This document shows positions 13,907-28,900 of a stretch of 64,000 nucleotides of DNA, piece after piece. Positions within the stretch are counted from its first letter, which is position 1, and each line of letters opens with the position of its first letter. Location: positions 13,485,676 to 13,549,675 of the forward strand of contig CM049311.1 of assembly GCA_026874595.1 (NCBI GenBank), in the 5' to 3' direction. A program made the translations under genes and the position numbers. The DNA comes from Sipunculus nudus (lineage: Eukaryota > Annelida > Sipuncula > Golfingiida > Sipunculidae). Under the pieces are notes generated by a model. It was not told the origin of the DNA, did not search any database, and saw only the letters and a program-made list of their open reading frames with translations.

Positions 13907-16900
13907 TTCCCTCACCTGTACTTGAGATTGTCAGAAATAGAAACAGGTAACAGATATGCGCCTGACACTTTTTTGGACTTCATTCTAATTTTGAAGCATA
14001 ATACCCTATGCAAGACATCCCTATTATTGCACACTTGCTTAATTAACCTTAAAGAGATTTATCAAAATATGCCCGAAATAAATATGGATGCCCCAAACAA
14101 ATGTGGATGCCCCTAAACATGCTTCTAGAACCTGATGAATAATTTTGTTTTATGCAGATTAATAGAATAACGAAGGTACCTCAGGCAAAGGATGTTTGAT
14201 CTGAGTGAGGTGAGCAGCGAATCTACTGAGTAGCTGTTGGTCTGGATCCTTTTTTACGAGCAGGTGCCGGAACAGCAGTCGCCAGGTGTGGTTGGTTCCA
14301 ACGGAGCTGAGTAGGTCTACCATTACTAAATGTTTGGCGGACTTGGGTTGCAGCAGGTAGAACTGAGCGAGTTTAGTCTGATCCACAGGTGATAATATCA
14401 TCATGAGTCGCAGGGCGTGATTAAAACAGTCTACTCCTTCATTGGGTTCTGTAAAATGAGATAATGTAGATCAACAATCAGTGGACGATTCAGACAAACG
14501 CTATTATTTATTTTAGTGGTATACCATTAAATGCGACATGCGACCTCCTGCATCATCGTTTCAGTATGGAAATTGGCAGCTTTATGAGCGGATTCAAAAT
14601 ATATGCGCCAGGTCATGGTTTGATAAGGACATGGTTATACAACCGAAAGTAATTGGAAGACAGTATCAAGGTGGAAATCAATCTGCTGAGAGAATTTGGT
14701 GACCAATAGACCCGTCTGTATCAGCCTGGAGATCGCCCGTTAATTCATCCGCAAATATAATGGGAACACATTCATTTCATGACGCCTTTTAAAGCTGTGT
14801 TTACCGGGCGCGAGATATATAGTATGTAGATTGCGGCAGCAGAATGCAGTCTGCGGAATGCGATATAAAATCACGTGAGACATTTACTTGGCATGCGGTA
14901 AGATACTGTGATATGGGCTCGATGATGTCAAAACCTGCTAGTTCGTGCTGCACCCGCTGGTCATACATATGGTTACCAGGGGCCATGGGTACTTATACCA
15001 CGCACGGTATGCGGATCCAATTTCCACCGGTAAAAAGTTTATTGCAAAATAACTTGAGCGAAAAATATCATTTCCGCATATCGCATTCCACTTAACGTAT
15101 ACCACACCCGCTAAACACAAATTAAGATTCTTATGACTGAACAGAAACAAGTGACCCATTGGTCATGTCGCTCAACAGTAAAACCAAACGGGATACAGGA
15201 GCACTTGTATCAAATTTTTAAATATTCTGGGGTGCCCAAACACGCCAAATAACCCAAAGAAGATAGGTCAAAGTGACGTAATTCAGGTTTCCAGAGGTGA
15301 TTTTCAAGGACCTCCCTGGATGTTAAGTAAGAAGTTTCCAGGTTCTACAGTTACGGTTTGTGCCTTGCTATAGAAGGCCCTCTCTTCTGACTATGTTAAA
15401 TAAAAATAGAAGAAAAAAATGCGTTAACATTCTAAAAATATACCGGTGGCGCTTCCAATCTCAAGGAACTAAAGAAACTGTCCTGGATCATTATTAAAGG
15501 CAAGATTCATGGCAATCCATGCATTAGTTGTTAAGATACAAGAGCCATTGTATCATTTTTTTTATTATTATTCTTGGGTACCCAAACAGGCTGCGTAGCT
15601 CGGAGAATATAGGCCAAAGAGACCCAATTTCAGGATTTCATAGGGAACGCTCATCGACCTCCCTGGTTTGTAAGCAAGAAATTTTTAGGTTTTACAGTTA
15701 CGATTTGTGCCCTGTGAAAGAAGGTCCTCTCGTGTGACTTTGTTAAAATAGTGGAAAAATGTATAGAAAATCGGGGGAATATACAGATGGCCCACACATT
15801 ACCAGGAACTAATCACACTGCCCAAGCTCAATATTCAAGGCAAGATTCATGGCAATTCATGAATTATTTATCAAGTTGCTAGGTCAAACGGTTACGATTT
15901 GTGCCCTGTTTACGAAGGGGCAGCCGGACGGACGGACACTAGGGTGATCGCTAGAGCTCAGCATGACTGAGTCTGTTGAGCTAAAAATCAATATTTTTTC
16001 TTACTTTTTCTCAGCAATGCCAGGGCCACACATGACACATTCCTTGCGATGGGCACGCGTACTTGATGCAAGAGAACCTTGGATTTGCTTTCCTGAAACC
16101 AGTTGCGTCGATAATAATTAATCATACACGTGGTCACATATATGCGATGTTCATATACTTAAACCCTCTCCCCTTCCCTAAGTATACGTATTCCTTGTGA
16201 AAAAAAATATATAAAATAAATTATGTGATTAAGAAACAACAACATTCAAAATGTATGGTGATCTGCTTTTAGCTTATGGCAGGTTCCCCTTGTACATGGA
16301 CATAAACAGATCAGCATTGGAGGCCTGACACATTGCTTGTAAAAAACCCCCTTTTTGACGATATAATATAAACGTATTTACCCGAGTCGGCTCCATCTTT
16401 AAAGTGTCTTCCCTGAGTCCTCGTAATGCGAGAGGTCTGTGAGGTCCTGATAATTGAGTGGTGCGCTCCAGTACGACATCACCTCGCAGACTTGTTCTGA
16501 GGGTCGGGAATTCTGTTGAGATAAGTAAACATGCTATTTGTATTTGCTATGCTGTATCTTAAGAATTAACAAAGACTTTAAATTGATTGTTCAGATGCTC
16601 ACACGACAAAAAATGGTTGGTTATCATTCAGAGATGAACTCTCTTTTATTACCTGGCTCGGAAAAGACATGGCCGAAACATTAAACAAATTCAGTAGCTT
16701 CAGTTTTTGTTTGAATTATCACGTTTGATGCGAGTAAAGCGGTTTAAAGGATTCATTCAAAGAATCATAAATCTTTTTATCAAATGGTAAAACTCCTAAC
16801 AATTCATACTTACTGATGTTTTCTTTCTCCGGGAAATGATGGTCAGATTCTAAGACCTCTCCGAATCCATTTCTTGGTTTGTATCTATTGGTATTATTAT

Positions 16901-19900
16901 AAGAGCAAATAACAAATATTAATATTATTATAAGCTAATATATATCATAAACAAATAACGCATTAATTCTACTGTTCAAAATATTAATCTCAAATGACAA
17001 TGATAATGAAAGCTGTTATAACATGGTGCGCCAACAATACTATTCAAGATGAAACAAAGCATCTATTTAATTTCAACTGTTAAAAGATATATTACAGTGA
17101 TCATGACAATTTCAATACTTATTAGTATTATATCATTAGCTAATTAGCAGTATGTGCATATAGGGAAGGTTTTAAATTTAATAAATTGGTTTCCTTTAAC
17201 GGGTATAATCAAAATAATGATTTACAGCACTCTTATCTAGTCATCAAGCTCATTCGTACCTTGTTGAATAATAGGTTTAAGTGCATTAGTTATTGTAATG
17301 AATTTCGTAAAGTAACAGTTCTGGAAGGACAGTATAAATAAGGTCTATATGAGAACCCACACATGGTCGGGTGAAGAATGATTATTTATTATGTGTTTCT
17401 CCTTGCTGTTCCTTGCTACTGTAAACCAGACATACCCCTGCGTGAATTCTTTCCAAAGAAATTACAAGACTAATCTCTTACCGATTATTCTTTATTTACC
17501 ATGAATAATCCTTCATACTTTGTTTCAGTTAAAGGCAGGTCTCATTGTTGATGTTGCCAGTGTTTGGGTCGGTCGGTGACAAGGGCGCCAAGCATTATTC
17601 TCTCGCAGAATACACTGGGGTATTGAATTACTTACCCTGGTCTGTTGCCAGAAGGAGAACTAAAATGTCCCTTTACATTGATCCTGTGGGGAACCCCTAA
17701 GTCCCTATGCCAATGGACTTGCTGCAAAAACAACGTAGGTTACCATTAGAGGGCGATAATAGCAGACCTGCTAATGCTTGATTCACCACACAAAATAAAT
17801 ACTTGGCATATGTTGTAACACAGAGAAGCACTATGGCACAAAATGAGAGATGTATAGACTGATCCCGGTTTTCATCCAGCACACAAAACGAGACATGGTG
17901 CCCTTTAAATTCAAAGCTACGTGCTGAAATATCTTTTGTGTAAGACGTTGAAGTGTTTCAGTATTGTTAGTATATTGAAAAATAGTTTCATAATTTATTA
18001 AATAATTAGCCGATTGTAAAACAACGATCTACATAATTCGACGTTCATAAATGCTCAAAATGCATAAAACGTATAAGGCACAAACAATGCTTTATTAAAG
18101 TAACAACCATAGGTGGGGCGTCTGCTATTGATAAACTGAATGCTTTGGGATGATATGGCTTAGCCAGGTTTAAGGCAGCAGATTTGCGTTCAGTTCTGTC
18201 TTGTGAAAGATGTTTACATCCAGAAAAATAGGCGCCAGTAAACGACTTCGAACTCGTGTGCCCCGCTTTTCTTTTTATCTTGTCAAATGAACTGGAATAT
18301 TTATTACAAAGATTTTAATTAATAAATTTTATTAAAGTGGGCATGTAACCTAAAATATGGGATATAAAGTTAAAACAAAAGATCATATTGCATGTGTAGA
18401 GTGTCCATACTCTATATGTAAATGTGGGTACCTTGGTATAGCCTTCTTCGGTAGCTGCATTCCTCGCAGGATTCCTGGTTTTGGTGAAGGTGACATCCTT
18501 GGCTGAAGGCTGCACATGATACTCAGCTTCATGCCTGCCTGTAGACACAGAAAGAAAACATTTTAATCTTTATATATTCCTTGATGCATTATCAGACCCC
18601 TCTTTCGTGAGATGTTCAAGGCCACTTCTATATAGAATATTTCATGAAATAAAGTTCTTTTCTTAGTTTAAGCTGTAGCCAGTTGGTGATACTGTTTTGT
18701 TGTATAAGGATGAAGGGAATCAAAAGACTAGAAAAACAGTTAATTCTAAATCCCTAAGGATATTCCCTGCTTCATGCCCCGGAATTTAAAACTTATCCTT
18801 AGACATTATGGAAAACCTCCGGGGCTCTATTGGGTCCTCTCTATTGTGTCTTTCAGACGCTTGGAGGAGGAGGATGTCTACATGTAGATCAGTTACTTCC
18901 TGCCCTTATTATAAATGGTTGTGTGTACTGTTAAAGTAGTAAGTCATAAAGGTTATAAAACGATACATGACAAACAATGTACATACGCTTGAGTCTAATC
19001 ATTTTGCTTAACCAAAAATCTATTTTCTATGTTGTTTAATTCATATATGTTCTAAAATCTTTAAAACCACAATGGTGTTTTGATATTCTTTTACAACAGA
19101 GGTATCACCTGAGCAAAAATAATGTTATTAAGTTCATTCTATAATGATTTATATGAACAGAAATGCGATGGTACTTTCCAAGGTACTGTTTGGCAACTAC
19201 ATTCAGAAAAATTCAAGATAAGATTGATAATGATCAGTAATAAGGAGAAGATTAATAGCGTGGAGTGACTAACCCTCGTGTCCTGTCTCATTCACTCTGT
19301 AGGCCCATGGAGTCTGTTTTTTGAGTTGACTCTCTGTCACCATCAGTTTGCTTGACAGTAGGGACAGTAACATCTTGTGCAGTCTCAAGTCATGCTCGCT
19401 GATTTCTGGCTCATACAGTATATAGTGTATTTCACCAGAGGGCGCCATGTTGAAGAGTACTCTGTTCATGAAATATAAAGTAGTTTTAGAAAAGGGTCTT
19501 TAAATCAACCTAAAGAGTTTGTTAGGTGGCGAAACGCATTCCGATTACTGAAGTATTGTAAATTATCATAATCACTTCAACCTTTAAAAATGAGCATGTT
19601 GTAAAGGTGGTTTCTTTTTCTTAATATCCAATTGTTTATTCCATGTTGGGGAAGCATAATGGCCACGGTCGTAACCCAGCAGTTCCAAAAGGACATCTGC
19701 GGACAATTCAGACAAACCAGAATTTTGTTAAGACTGTGTTGCTTCATCAGCTTTTACCACAAACAACTTATGACCTTTAAAGTGCAATCAACCACCTTCG
19801 GGTACCATTCACTGTTTTTTCTTTCTTCCGTACTTAATGTACTAATAACCTGCTGATAAAAAATAATACACCCTTCGCAAGGGCGAATTACCTTCAGTTC

Positions 19901-22900
19901 TTTTTATTTAGGTTGAGTAAGCCAAACATCACATACTTTTTTATAAATAAGGCAGGTGAATAGTTATAATATCTCGAGAAAACCGATATAATATAAACAA
20001 AATCAATAAAAATAAATAAATAAAACAATCTGATAAATCTCGAGATACACAAAAAAATCTGCCACCCTCTGATCTATATATACATGCACAAAAATGGCCT
20101 ATCGACTCTATCGTTTTCGGTTTGGTAGGAGATCTTGGGGACATCTCACAGTATGCCTTTTTGGATTCGTAGGTCTTACGGTTTCAAAACGTGCCAGTCT
20201 AACGGACGGACAGACAGACAGACAGACGGACAATGGGCCATAATTATAGTTCAGTTAATTTAAAGTCAGTTGAGCTAAAAACACTGATCATACGTAGTCA
20301 GACCTTAAATGAAAAATATCTCTCAAGCGCCACTGGTCGTACAGAGGCGATCTCGTATTTAAAGATTTTTTGGTTAAGTTAAGTCTAGATGTGTTCAGAC
20401 CGGTTTTCTAAAACTTGTGACCGAGTTTTTTTATATTCTTATTAGTAAATTTATTAGCTAATCCTAATGTAATAGGACAGAAAGGCAGGGCAGTATGGTT
20501 TCAAGTCTGTATTTATAATATAAACTTGTTTATTTTTTACATGGATTTTACAAATATATATTAAACTAATCAAGGCACTCTCCATGGCTTAGATGATGGC
20601 GTCCATTTGTCTGTAGTGGTTGGGGAAAGCGGAAAAACCCGGCGAAAATCACTGGTCTTGGACTTGAGAGCGTTTTATGTACCCCTCGACTCTCCAGGCC
20701 TCTTTTAGGAGGTCCGATGAAAATGTGGTCCCTTGTTTTTTCAATTTGAAAAATATTAATATCATACTGCGACAGTTTTCCTTATGTTGCAGGATAGGAA
20801 GGTTTTTTTTTCAGTGTGGGAAAATGTGAAATGTAAAATCTTTATGTCTCCTTTCACAAAGTCACTTTCATAAGAATTTGTATTTGGGAAAAGGTTGATT
20901 TATCAGCAGTCACACATAGTGTGACATTACTGATCCTGACACCAACATGTTACCAGCATAGTAGTAGTTGTAGTAGTTTACTATCCAGCTATTGTTCCAC
21001 AAAAGAATCTGATAATCTACTCTCTACCAAAACACCTAATTCTTTCGAGGTGAACTGAGAAACATCCCTACTTATGTACATATCACTAAGACCACATGTG
21101 TTTAAAATATCTTTAACTAAATTGCACTATCCCTTGTGACCCTTAACACGGTTAAAGTAGTCTATATCAAACACCCTGCGTGTTATGCGATCAGATGGTA
21201 AACAACAACGTCTGTGCCAGAGTTTCACACACTCCACCCTATGACGAATATACGGAGGTATCCAACCAATGTCTCCATACATGGCCTGTACGGGAGTCAC
21301 TTTACCTAACACCAAGAAAAGTTCGTATGGCACGGTGTTGTATGGTGTCACATTTATCATATTTCTTCAAGCCCCATATTCCACTACAATAGTCCATTAC
21401 AGGACACACAAGCGACTTATACCTGATACATTACGTTTTATATTTTAACCCATGTAGGGCATGGAATCTTGTGGTCAAATATCCAAGCGCACGTAGACTG
21501 GATTTACACGAACTATTCACTAAAAACTAAAGTTAAGGGTCTCATCAAGCTCAAGGCCTAGATATCTACAGGAAGTAATATACGGAACAACATCAGCACA
21601 ATAAATAAACGTATAGGAGCACCTTTCCTTTTGAGCGAGACGAACATGTACCACGTTAGTGTTCTGAAGGTTAACATTTTAACGCCATTTGGAGCACCAT
21701 TTATACAAAATATACAAATTTCTTGTAGTTCTTCAGGACTAACAGCTATTAAAGCTATATCATTGGCATATGGCTTGGAAGTAATTGGGGGCGCGTGCAT
21801 GTGCGAAACCACAATTCCCCCCCCCCCCCCCCCCCCCCCGGCAACCTCACAGAGGCCTAAAGTACGCCCCATAGTTTCAGCCAACGCCTAGGACTAATCA
21901 TAATAGGCTCATATACTCCATATTATTGACTATTTTTGTATTAATTTAAATAATGTTGGTATTCAAAGAAAGGGTGGGGGGGGGGGGGGTTGGGGGGGGG
22001 TTGGGGGAGGGAGGGCAGTAAGTCTCGTTGTAGCCTCGTTGACACGGAGGATTGGGTAGGGAACCAGTTGCTAATGAGACTGGCATCACATTACTGGATT
22101 TAGCACAAACTCTGCCGTCACAGCAATGTCAGTTGTGTTACAGCTTTGCCACGTTTTTGTAGTAGGCCTACACGTAACATGCTCAGCGTCACAGGTAAAT
22201 GTTTAAATGGGGATGAAACAAATACTGGTAGGAGTCCGATAATCATGTGTGGCAGGCTTTGCTGCACTTTGATGTTACCGCGAATAAGATTAATGGATTT
22301 ATATTACAAAAATAAAAACAAGGATAAGGCCAGTTTATAAACTACTCACGTCTGTGTATTACTTGGCCGGCAGCATGACAGATGAGATGTCACAGCAGAC
22401 GACTTTCAAGTGAAACGGACATGCGTGGTGGGCGGGCACTAGTTAAGCGGCTTACTTGTGCGAATTTGTATCTAGACTGGTACGCCGTCATATATTTGAG
22501 GTGGCGCCAACGCGTGTCTGTGTCAGAGACTAAAACGTTATGTAAACAGTCGAGTGCCCAAGAATCCAAGGATTAAACGGATGTTTTTGTTGCCATATTT
22601 ATAGTTTTTCCATTATCATTCTAGACTTTGAATCAGTGGAATCAAAATTATGCAAAAGTGTAATCAATATTTTTAATCCTTAATCAAATTTGATAAAATA
22701 TATGTATGTTCACCTTGTTCAGGTTTTGTTTATAGGCCTATCAAAAGTATCATGGGACGTGCGCTGCAAAGCAGACTGGTCGTAGACCAAGTGAGACCGG
22801 AATAACACGCCGCATGAAACACAAAAGGAATATGAATTGATGATTTTATCTATAAGTTACAATATAATCGTTTTATTGGCAGCAAGCTGAAACGTATGTA

Positions 22901-25900
22901 AAGCTGAGCCACAACACGTGAAGCGGTAAGAGGTCCGCTTGGCGTATGTTGTCATGAGCTTGTCTCCGGAAGTACTATGGAGCCGGCCTTTCCTACCTCC
23001 TTTAAATAAAGACATAAATGAGCCGGTACAAGTCAAGACACCAGTAAGCCGCTAAACTATGTCCACCTGCGGACTGGTCTACTAAGAATATTGATAAAAA
23101 AATCGGATGCATCGGCAAATTCACGGAGACTTGCCGTGCCGTTAATGGGGGCCAATCTAATACTTATAAAAGGAATTCTGTTCACGTTCGTTCGCAGTGT
23201 TTTCTATAACCGCGTTGTGTACAATATTGTGCCATACATAATTTTAAAGGTTATTATCCCCGCAGTGACATAGGCGATATGAAAATAAATAATTTTTAAT
23301 ATACATATAATTTTGAGTGATTTTTCCGTTTTTTTACCGACGACAGCCGAACTGCCTTCGGCAATCACCGGAATGCGTGCATCGTGGTCACTTAACCTCT
23401 AAAACTAAGGACTATTGTTCATATGAATAACGCTTGCTTTCAATGAGGGATTTGACCCACGTGCGTGGACAGTAAAAGAGAAAACACATGTGTCTCGCTT
23501 TATGAAATGGAGAGTTCAACCCAGGAGGATTAATGACAAACCTAATTCAAGGTCCCAGTTTTAGGAACAGGGCTTGGGTGGTGTCGGGGGTTTCAGGCCT
23601 TAAAATGTGTCTGATACGATGAAAAAAAAGGTTGCGGTGCACGGCTGCATGGCTGAAAATGGGATTCGGACCCACTGCACGGAGTCCCGCTGGGTCCGCT
23701 TCTGCTACTTACGATGTCTGCATATTTCTGTTTCCTTCTTCAGGAACAGTTTTCTTGCAACGTACATTGAATTAATCTTTCATGTGTTCCTCACATCAAC
23801 CTATTCAACCTATACGACCAACGATAGAAACCAGCCAAATATCAACGAAACATTGTATGCCTCCGCGTCTCATTCCGGTTCGCAATGTAAACCATCACTG
23901 ACCAGGTCTTCAAGGTAAACATACCGGGATATGATTTTTGCCACGAGCACAGCGCCACAAAATAACAGTAAAAATTATTTATACAAATCGTATTCCAAGA
24001 GTATCCCATTAAAAATCTATATTTTTTTTTAACTTTTATAATAAAAATTGAGCCAACATTCAATATCTCAGTAAATATATCTCCCAAACCGCGGTAAAAA
24101 GCCCGGTATACCGGGTTTATCAGCTAGTATGGTATATATGCTGTTGACCGAAATGTCATTTTGATGATCAGATGTAATGACATTTGTTAACCTGTTTTTA
24201 ACCTAGATTCCATAGGTATCCTTTATGATAAAACAACCTGTTATATATGGTCTATACGAGTTCAGAATCAGTTTTGGGGGACAAAGATGCGTTTTTAAAC
24301 GTGTTGAAACTAGTTATAATATTAAAATTGTAAGCTAAAAATAACCGTACATTTAATCACAAATGACACATGTTTATCATTATATAAAAAAGTGACAGCA
24401 GTGAATAAACCTGCACTGGTTTGGGCCGGGTCAAAATTTTTTAGTCCATGTACCCTTCCGAGCCCCCCTCCAGGGCCGTAGTCTGAGCAAAGTCTGAGGG
24501 TGAGCAGGTATTCTAGGGCAGAGAACCCCCCCCCCCCCTCCCACGATGTGGATTTTTTAAATATAAACTATAAATTGGCATTTCTATTTTCTTATAATTA
24601 AACCTCTAATTACGTACGTGGCTAAAGGGTAACTGAGTGAAAGTCACCAGTCAAATTGAAGGTTCTTGCAAATACTGTAAACATTTTGTTTTGCCTAAGA
24701 ATGCTCAGATCTCAGGGGTTGGAGGGGGAGGCTACGGTACTGCACCCCTCCCCCCCTAACCGTGTACACACACACTAACCTCTCTTTAGGATAAAAACAC
24801 CTTCCGTAGTGTGGTGTTTACCCATGCGTCAATCAAATGGATATCAGTGGGAAACTCAAAAAGCCGGTTCCGCAAGTATTTGAGAGGTGACAGCACTTTC
24901 GTCACTGGCCAAAAGCTCTTTTGGCGAATTTGTCATGTTCATTAATGAAATGGTCAAGGAGTTCAGCCTCATATATTAAGTTATGTTCAGTGTGTACATG
25001 TGTATGACAAGGACACGATTATATGATTAATTTAAGATAACATCTAGTAGGTTATATTGAAATAATCATACATTTACTGTTTTTCATGATCAGGTCAACA
25101 CGGGCGGTAAAACAGTATGAACCCGCATGAACCAAATTGCTTGTTGATGGTATGAATTTGTAAACGTCACGAGTTCAGTAGAGACAGGAATGAACATCGT
25201 CGCATGTGTAAACACTTGAATACTCTTCATGGAACCATGCACGCGCTAACTTGAGGGTATGGTGGCCAGTATTTTGTTAAACTTGCTTAAGACAAGCCAA
25301 AATAATAAACCCTCCGGCTTGGGTATACCGTTGCCTGTTGATTATACGTCCTGTGCTGTTTATTATGGTCCGTCTAATTATGGAACAAACGGAGGAGCGC
25401 AAGTTGTGTCCCCCTTAACTCAATGTCAGTCGTATAGGTACGAAATCATTCGTGAATTTGTTTTGTATATTTTTTATCAGATTTTTTTTGCATGTGTACT
25501 TGTTGGGAGTGTACATTCTTCATTGATCTAAAATCAGATGAATTCCTGCAAACGCACAAACGAACGTAGAACATTTAACATGAGGATAGGGTGCCAGCTA
25601 ACAAGAGGCTATGCGAGAATTTTTAACCACAGAACGAATAGTGCACTTGTTCTCTAACGCTTTGCTCCCGGAAACGAACGGTTCACTTTTCGTGGAGCCG
25701 TAAGCATGAACAAAACCATTGTCCATAATTATCCTGGAAACATTAGATTCAGCTCCTCCCGGTAGATATAAAGAAAGTCAAATCACTTCAGTGTTCAACA
25801 GATTCCTTACTGTCATAAAACGGTTATGATAAGGTCGCAGGTCTTTGTATGTAAACATCCGCGTGCATTTCAGCGCAATCGAAAACAAAACATGCATGTT

Positions 25901-28900
25901 TTCTGATATGAATTTATAGGATGATACATTTTCAGATCAAGTGTATGTTACGCAATTTTTTTTGAAAACTCATGATTTAAATAATCGAGGCGATTGGCTG
26001 GGGTTTAATATTTACCCCAATACTTATATATATAGCTCAGCAAATGTCAGTGAGCCCTTGTGCTTCGTCTGTTCTAGTGTCCTTCTGTATAGAAACACAA
26101 CTTGGAAACTCATGTTAGAAGTGCTGACATGCACCTACTAGTCCTCTTTTCATTGTTACTTACATTATGGAATTTTGAAGAAAAAATACAAGGTTAGCAA
26201 CTCAAAAGACTGCTTTCAGTTAAATGCATGCAAAATGTCAGCTTAATGCATGAGAACTTTTTTAGCTAACGGATCTTGATCAGTTTTACAAACTACATAA
26301 TTCAGGCAGGTAGCACCACTAATAAAATTTTCTCTATTTTTACGCATCGATCTTGTCCTACAGCTACCTTAAAGGAGTATATTAATAATTATACGATTAA
26401 TTATCTTTACAATGTAACTAGGACGTGGGATATATGGATGGAGTATAGTAATTCTAGCTCTTTATTGGTACAAACTAAAATTTACGGGGGGGGGGAGTGT
26501 GTGGGGCAATAAGATCTTTCATTCCAATGCATGGTATGCATAATAGCGTTAAGCAAGGGTCGCCAATGCATGACTGAGATGGATTTTGTGACAGACCAAT
26601 GAAGGACAAACAGGTCACTTACTGTTATCAGATACCTTCTATTACAGAAAGTTAACAGAACATAAGATTTACATTTAGTTAGTGAGCTTACCTTTCAGAA
26701 ATATTCTGATACGGCATCGAAGGTGCTGCTCCTGCAAGATGAAACATGTATATTTTTCAGATCTCTAATGATCAGATGAACAATAAGCTTCAAAAGGTAA
26801 CTTCCAAAAGTAATAATATGCTCCCCGACAGGGATCCATGTCTCACTGTAAAGCAAAATAAGCTGGTTCAACAATAAAAATCCCTGAGACGGGATTTTAG
26901 AATTTTTTTAAATATCTAAGGCGTGCTCGAAACGATTGACCATATACCCTTCGTGCTTAACCCTTGAATTCCAAATGATATTGTTCCCGGACTAAGGGTG
27001 CCTTTCCATACATGCGGATTTTCACCCACACGGGGCCCGCGCGGGTCACCGCAGGTGGAGAGTCCCTTTCCATATGTGCGGGTGACCCATTTGTTGGATA
27101 AACGCATGCACTAACAATCATAATTTCTCAAATTTTAGTGTTATGTTTTGAGAAAATATTCAGTGTATACATTTATACTCACTGATGAGGCAGATTGAAG
27201 CGGGGGCCTGCATGTATTGAAACGCACCCTTAACTGCAAAGTCCCGCAGGTTTAAATACCTGCTTATTTAATATTAAAATTTATTTTCAAACAAAATAGA
27301 TTATTAAATCCAAGAATATATTTGAAAGGCAAGAATATATATTTATATGAAGTACTACCAAAGCTTTCATGACAGAATGGCTTCCCTTCCGTTTTCTCAA
27401 TAAGATCACCGTAAAAATCAAGAGGGGCGCTTATTTCGGAAAAGCGCTCATTAGGTCATACACGGTATATATAATTTCGTTTATCAAGGAGTGACGTTCT
27501 TTTTGTACGTCATGATTTGAAAACAAACGTCGGCAAAATGTTTCTGCAAACATTTCCAAACCGGCAGTCCTCTTCACAAACTCTTCAATAGAAATACAAT
27601 AAAACTGGGCTTCAGCGGGCTGCCCCCCCCCCCCCCCCCCCTTAAGAAAAAAAGTAGGGAGGAAGCCCACTGAACGGAAACTTGTTTTTTACGAGGCTGA
27701 TATAAAAACAAACAACAGAACTGTCTCATACATCGGAAACACAAGAAGCACTTTTAAAAGCCGCTATGCAAACCATAAGACGTCCTTTAAATACGAGCAA
27801 TATGAAAAAACGAAACGGAACTATCCAAATATATTTCGAAACTCAAACGACAAACGACTATATATTCCATTACCGCTAATCCAGCTATGCCAACGATGGC
27901 TTACAGATATACCCTATGAGAACAGGAGAAGCTACAAATCATGACATTACGTGACATACACTACTTCTAAATAAACGAAGTGAATACCTCAACACTTGCA
28001 GGCATCATACAACAAAAAACAGCCAAATAATCTCACACACGCACCCGAACATGAACAAACATAAACCAACAGTCACCTGATGAGTGCCATGTAGTGTGCA
28101 CGATACCTGTGGGTGGTGACAGTTATGCATGGATGTATTATATGAACATTATATATATATATATATATATTAGTGTAGGCGGCATGTGTAGGCGGTCCAT
28201 AGCTGCAGCACCCTGTTAACACACTGCTGTATAGTTAAAGATGGTATGAATAATCTACCACTGCATAATTACCTAGGACTCCTTGTGTTGTTTTTTAACT
28301 GATAAGATTTAAAACTTAAGTCGACACTGAGGACCATAAACAATATTACCGAATACAAACTTGTATATATGCCCGCGTTGTGTTGTAATTTAAAACACAA
28401 ACACCTGGTGTCATAGGTTTTTTGCATTTGTGCATTGACTTATCAGTTAACTTGAAAACACTTGCAGAAATTAAACAGTGGGGACAAGGTGTTATTTAGA
28501 ATCGGAAACGTATGTAAGCAAATACATATTTTCATGTAGTGAAATAACTTTACATAATAATCCTATACAAAATTCGTCTCAGAAATTATTTCAAAACTAG
28601 AAAAAAATGTAATTTTCAGACAGTCATATTATATTAAACTAGACTACTTCGATGAAGTTTCGCCTGGCATGACTAAGACATATATATCGAATAATTTAAT
28701 GTCGTTAACTGTTTAATAATGGAATGTCTGGTGTGTTGTGGTGTTTCGTTACATCCATGGTTTATTTCAGGTTAAGTGTAATCCTCTGATTATACCCCGG
28801 CTTCGATTCAATCACTTAACAGAAAATAAAGTAAAAACAAGTAATATTCCACACACCTGGGCGCTGGGCAGTTGCAGAAATGTGATGTTTCTGGATAGTG

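Larger units (their letters stand above)
13094..13914 (+). mobile_element. Penelope-like element fragment bounded by inverted repeats
   Basis: An internal coding remnant on the plus strand lies between inverted repeats at 13,094-13,228 and 13,733-13,914. The arms share AATATTATAC, GCTTGATTT, ACAGTACTGTTTC, CAGCTTGCTAGCCGGCCCAC and ATTTAGTCCG. The right arm is expanded by an (AT)n tract (13,856-13,902). The reverse transcriptase part is missing. Penelope-like elements are known for such terminal repeats (pLTRs) in direct or inverted order. The element sits in gene A intron 10, antisense to the gene. Confidence 0.75.

Noticed and set aside
23607-23918. 103-codon open frame containing a GGATTCGGACCC-like B-box
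   Set aside because: Neither a convincing A box nor a tRNA fold accompanies it, and the peptide has no pattern.
25259-25531. Plus-strand open frame in gene A intron 3
   Set aside because: Ordinary composition, no motif, no supporting splice signals.
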